Shown here: piece after piece, positions 61,659-64,000 of the stretch
How positions within the stretch are numbered: position 1 is the stretch's first letter
How the letters are laid out: the number at the start of each line of letters is the position of its first letter
Source of the DNA: Lysinibacillus fusiformis
GTDB lineage: Bacteria > Bacillota > Bacilli > Bacillales_A > Planococcaceae
Assembly (NCBI RefSeq): GCF_016925635.1
Contig: NZ_CP070490.1
Coordinates: 1,116,001-1,180,000, forward strand
Reading direction: 5' to 3'
DNA length: 64,000 nucleotides
Made by a program: the position numbers and the translations under genes
Notes under the pieces: model-generated
What the model saw: only the letters and a program-made list of their open reading frames with translations
Databases searched by the model: none
Told to the model about the DNA's origin: nothing

Positions 61659-64000
61659 TTGAATAATAAACGAGAATTTGATGTACACCCATCACAGAAT
61701 AAAATGCATTCTTTGGAGCAACAAACGCTACCATCCAATAGAACACAATTGTTGAACGAAGAAGACTTACTCGCATATCAAACGTTAAACCAAACAATGG
61801 CTGACTACGATAAAAACACCACAATCCCTGACGTATTTTATCAGGCGGCACAACAGTTTGCTGAACGAATTGCATTATCCTATGAGGGTGGCAAGCTAAC
61901 CTACAGTCAGCTAAATGAACAATCCAACCAAGTTGCTCATATGTTAGTTGCCAATGGTCTACAAAAAGGAAACTATGTAGCGATTTTAATGGAACGTAGT
62001 AAAGAAACAGTCATTAGTCTGTTAGGTATCCTAAAAGCTGGTGGAGTTTATGTTCCCATTGATCCTAGCTATCCAAAAGAACGTTGTCAGTACCTATTAA
62101 ACGATACAGGTGCTCCATTTATCATAACGAAAAACGAACATACAGCACTACTGAATGATTTCATACATAATGATTCCCAAACACGTACAGTATTAACAAT
62201 CAACCAAACCGAGCAAGGCTATTCACAAGCGAACATTCACTGTGAATTACTTCCATCTGACTTAGCCTATATCATTTATACATCTGGTTCAACAGGTAAG
62301 CCAAAAGGCGTTATGCTTAAGCATGAAGCTGTTATAAATTTGATAACAGATAATCAAAGAATCTACCATTCAACTAAAGAAGATGTTTATTCTCAGTTTA
62401 TTTCTTATAGTTTTGATCCTTCTGTAACAGAAACTTTTACTGCTTTCTTTTCAGGAGCAAGACTTCATATGCTAACAAGTATAGAACGTCTATCGATTGA
62501 AGCATTTGCTGATATGATCGACCGTGAGCAAGTAACGACTGCCACTGTTCCAAATGCCTTCTTTACACAGCTGGCTACACATTTACCAGTAAGCTATCGA
62601 GAAATACTCTCGACACTAAATTATTTATCTGTTGGTGGTGAAGCCCTATTGCCTGCCGTTGTTCAAAAATGGCAAGAGAAATTTGGACTTTCTTCAGAAA
62701 TTATTAACGTATATGGACCAACTGAATGCACAGTATTGTCCTCTTATTTTAAGGTGAAAAGTCAGATAACAGACATGCAATCCAGCATCCCTATCGGCAG
62801 ACCTATCGCCAATTATGAAATGTATGTTGTCAGTGCGGATGAACAGCTTTGTCCCGTTAATGTAATCGGGGAATTATGTATTGCAGGAGCTGGTTTAGCA
62901 GCAGGCTATTTACATCAGCCTGAAAAAACAGCAGATGTCTTTGTACCCCATCTCTTAAAGCCTGATCAAAAAATGTATCGAACAGGTGATTTAGTTCGAC
63001 TATTGCCAACTGGTGTCATTGAATTTGTTGGACGCAAAGATTCTCAAATTAAAGTAAGAGGCTTCCGTATTGAACTTGGAGAAATTGAAACAGTGTTAAG
63101 CAATCATACGAGCATTCAGGAAGCCGTAGTCATTGCGAAGAAAATGGCTGATGGAAATAACCATTTATTTGCCTACTATACGGTAACAAGTGGTATGCAG
63201 CTTGAAGAAAATCTATTAAGAGACTATTTGGCAAATCTTTTACCAGATTATATGGTGCCTGAGCAATTTATTGAATTGCAAGAAATGCCATTATCCCCTA
63301 CAGGGAAAATTGATCGAAAACACTTGGCTTCATTGGAATTAACATTATCACGCAGCAATACATATATTGCTCCAGAAAATGATACACAACGTATGCTTGC
63401 TAACGCATGGGAATATGTACTCGGTATTGAGCCAATAGGCATTCACGATAACTTCTTCCATATTGGAGGGCATTCACTAAAAGTGCTCGAGATTCTTGTA
63501 CAAGTGAAAAAACATATCCCATTCTTAAAGATTCAGGATTTCTTCCAATATCAAACGATTGCAGAACTTGATCATTATATTCGTCATTATCAACCGGAAG
63601 CTATTGAAGTTCAAGAACGGCCAACTAACATTGTCTTCAAGGACTTAATGGAGCCTAGTCCGCTACAAGTCTCCCAAAACGTGAAGCCTTTGCCAATGAC
63701 ATCTGTATTATTAACAGGGGCTACAGGTTATTTAGGTAGCCATGTATTACATGAGCTATTAGCAACAACAAATGCGCATATTTATTGCCTTATTCGACCA
63801 AGTGCCCAAACTATGATTGAAGCCAAGCTAATAGAAAGTATGCAATTTTATTTTGGCAATACGATTGCTCAGCAGTTGAAAGACCGTGTCACAGTTATCC
63901 AAGGTGATTTAGGCAAGCAACGACTACATTTATCGGATGAAGATGAACAAATCATTCTGAAAGAAATCAATGCCATCATACATTGTGGTGCAGATGTGCG
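61659..64000 (+). CDS. NRPS-like adenylation-thiolation-reductase protein (3' end outside window)
   Basis: Open to the window edge (780 codons seen). Start TTG 61659, 9 nt after AGGAG. Adenylation domain about 45-540 with core motifs YIIYTSGSTGKPKGV, SFDPSVTETF, NVYGPTECTV, MYRTGDLVR, GRKDSQIKVRGFRIELGEIE and PLSPTGKIDRK; thiolation domain with DNFFHIGGHSL, whose Ser near 606 takes phosphopantetheine; then a thioester-reductase domain with VLLTGATGYLGSHVL near 684. No condensation domain is present. Such enzymes activate an amino or carboxylic acid and release it reductively as an aldehyde or alcohol. Further cluster genes would lie beyond the window. Confidence 0.9.
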   Translation, partial: MNNKREFDVHPSQNKMHSLEQQTLPSNRTQLLNEEDLLAYQTLNQTMADYDKNTTIPDVFYQAAQQFAERIALSYEGGKLTYSQLNEQSNQVAHMLVANGLQKGNYVAILMERSKETVISLLGILKAGGVYVPIDPSYPKERCQYLLNDTGAPFIITKNEHTALLNDFIHNDSQTRTVLTINQTEQGYSQANIHCELLPSDLAYIIYTSGSTGKPKGVMLKHEAVINLITDNQRIYHSTKEDVYSQFISYSFDPSVTETFTAFFSGARLHMLTSIERLSIEAFADMIDREQVTTATVPNAFFTQLATHLPVSYREILSTLNYLSVGGEALLPAVVQKWQEKFGLSSEIINVYGPTECTVLSSYFKVKSQITDMQSSIPIGRPIANYEMYVVSADEQLCPVNVIGELCIAGAGLAAGYLHQPEKTADVFVPHLLKPDQKMYRTGDLVRLLPTGVIEFVGRKDSQIKVRGFRIELGEIETVLSNHTSIQEAVVIAKKMADGNNHLFAYYTVTSGMQLEENLLRDYLANLLPDYMVPEQFIELQEMPLSPTGKIDRKHLASLELTLSRSNTYIAPENDTQRMLANAWEYVLGIEPIGIHDNFFHIGGHSLKVLEILVQVKKHIPFLKIQDFFQYQTIAELDHYIRHYQPEAIEVQERPTNIVFKDLMEPSPLQVSQNVKPLPMTSVLLTGATGYLGSHVLHELLATTNAHIYCLIRPSAQTMIEAKLIESMQFYFGNTIAQQLKDRVTVIQGDLGKQRLHLSDEDEQIILKEINAIIHCGADV

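Noticed and set aside
1..64000. tRNA or rRNA genes
   Set aside because: I saw no rRNA-like sequence and no cloverleaf with a conserved T-loop in the intergenic regions, though a tRNA scan was not run.

Overview
The window looks like chromosomal DNA of a low-GC, Gram-positive, spore-forming Bacillaceae, most like Lysinibacillus. Reasons: strong AGGAGG ribosome binding sites, S-layer-homology (SLH) surface proteins, a spore-cortex-lysin-like LysM/GH18 protein, a Des/DesK/DesR cold-membrane system, a HemAT aerotaxis globin, an S-box riboswitch and MhqR- and GlnR/TnrA-type operators. This is inference from gene content; no 16S gene is present.

Layout. 1-1058 is the right end of an IS1182-like element; a complete copy lies at 21473-23285 in the same orientation. 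The roughly 20 kb between them is mostly core metabolism: a NosL-like lipoprotein, pncB-nadE (NAD salvage), glnK-amtB (ammonium, with two GlnR/TnrA boxes), ogt, fetAB, proline dehydrogenase, desR/desK/des, a GNAT acetyltransferase, yitJ-metH behind an S-box SAM riboswitch, and hemY. 23406-30777 carries hemAT, a Sel1-repeat protein, a YdcF-like membrane protein, small envelope genes, a two-TM channel and an SLH-anchored GDSL hydrolase. 30887-38432 carries an EndoQ-like PHP nuclease, a TetR/SMR efflux module with matched operators, dapF, a cobalamin-riboswitch-controlled btuCD pair without a binding protein, bioY with a BirA-like operator, and a YdhK lipoprotein. 38451-45580 is stress-related: a two-component system, a quinone/azo detoxification regulon (FMN reductase, mhqN, mhqO, mhqR) with two MhqR boxes, and a KatE catalase with a sigma-B-like promoter. 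46216-50410 is cell surface and spore: a YusW-like lipoprotein, a YcdB-SLH protein and a YaaH/SleL-like hydrolase that appears to start at ATT. 51006-58633 is the least understood part: a small protein plus a 1696-residue DUF4132-type giant, convergent with a two-gene AAA ATPase/TOPRIM-like pair that resembles defence modules. The window ends with a PYPPQ-repeat protein, a chemotaxis receptor and the start of an adenylation-thiolation-reductase NRPS-like gene cut off by the window edge.

Themes. Methionine and B12 are linked: MetH needs cobalamin and btuCD sits under a B12 riboswitch. Regulation is unusually readable: two riboswitches, five operator types and many intrinsic terminators. The most unusual non-coding structure is a 540-550 bp element present twice (20932-21470 and 45622-46170). 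Each copy holds two inverted, diverged versions of one folded module of about 115 nt, bounded by short inverted repeats and TA dinucleotides. In the two versions the stem sequences differ but still pair.
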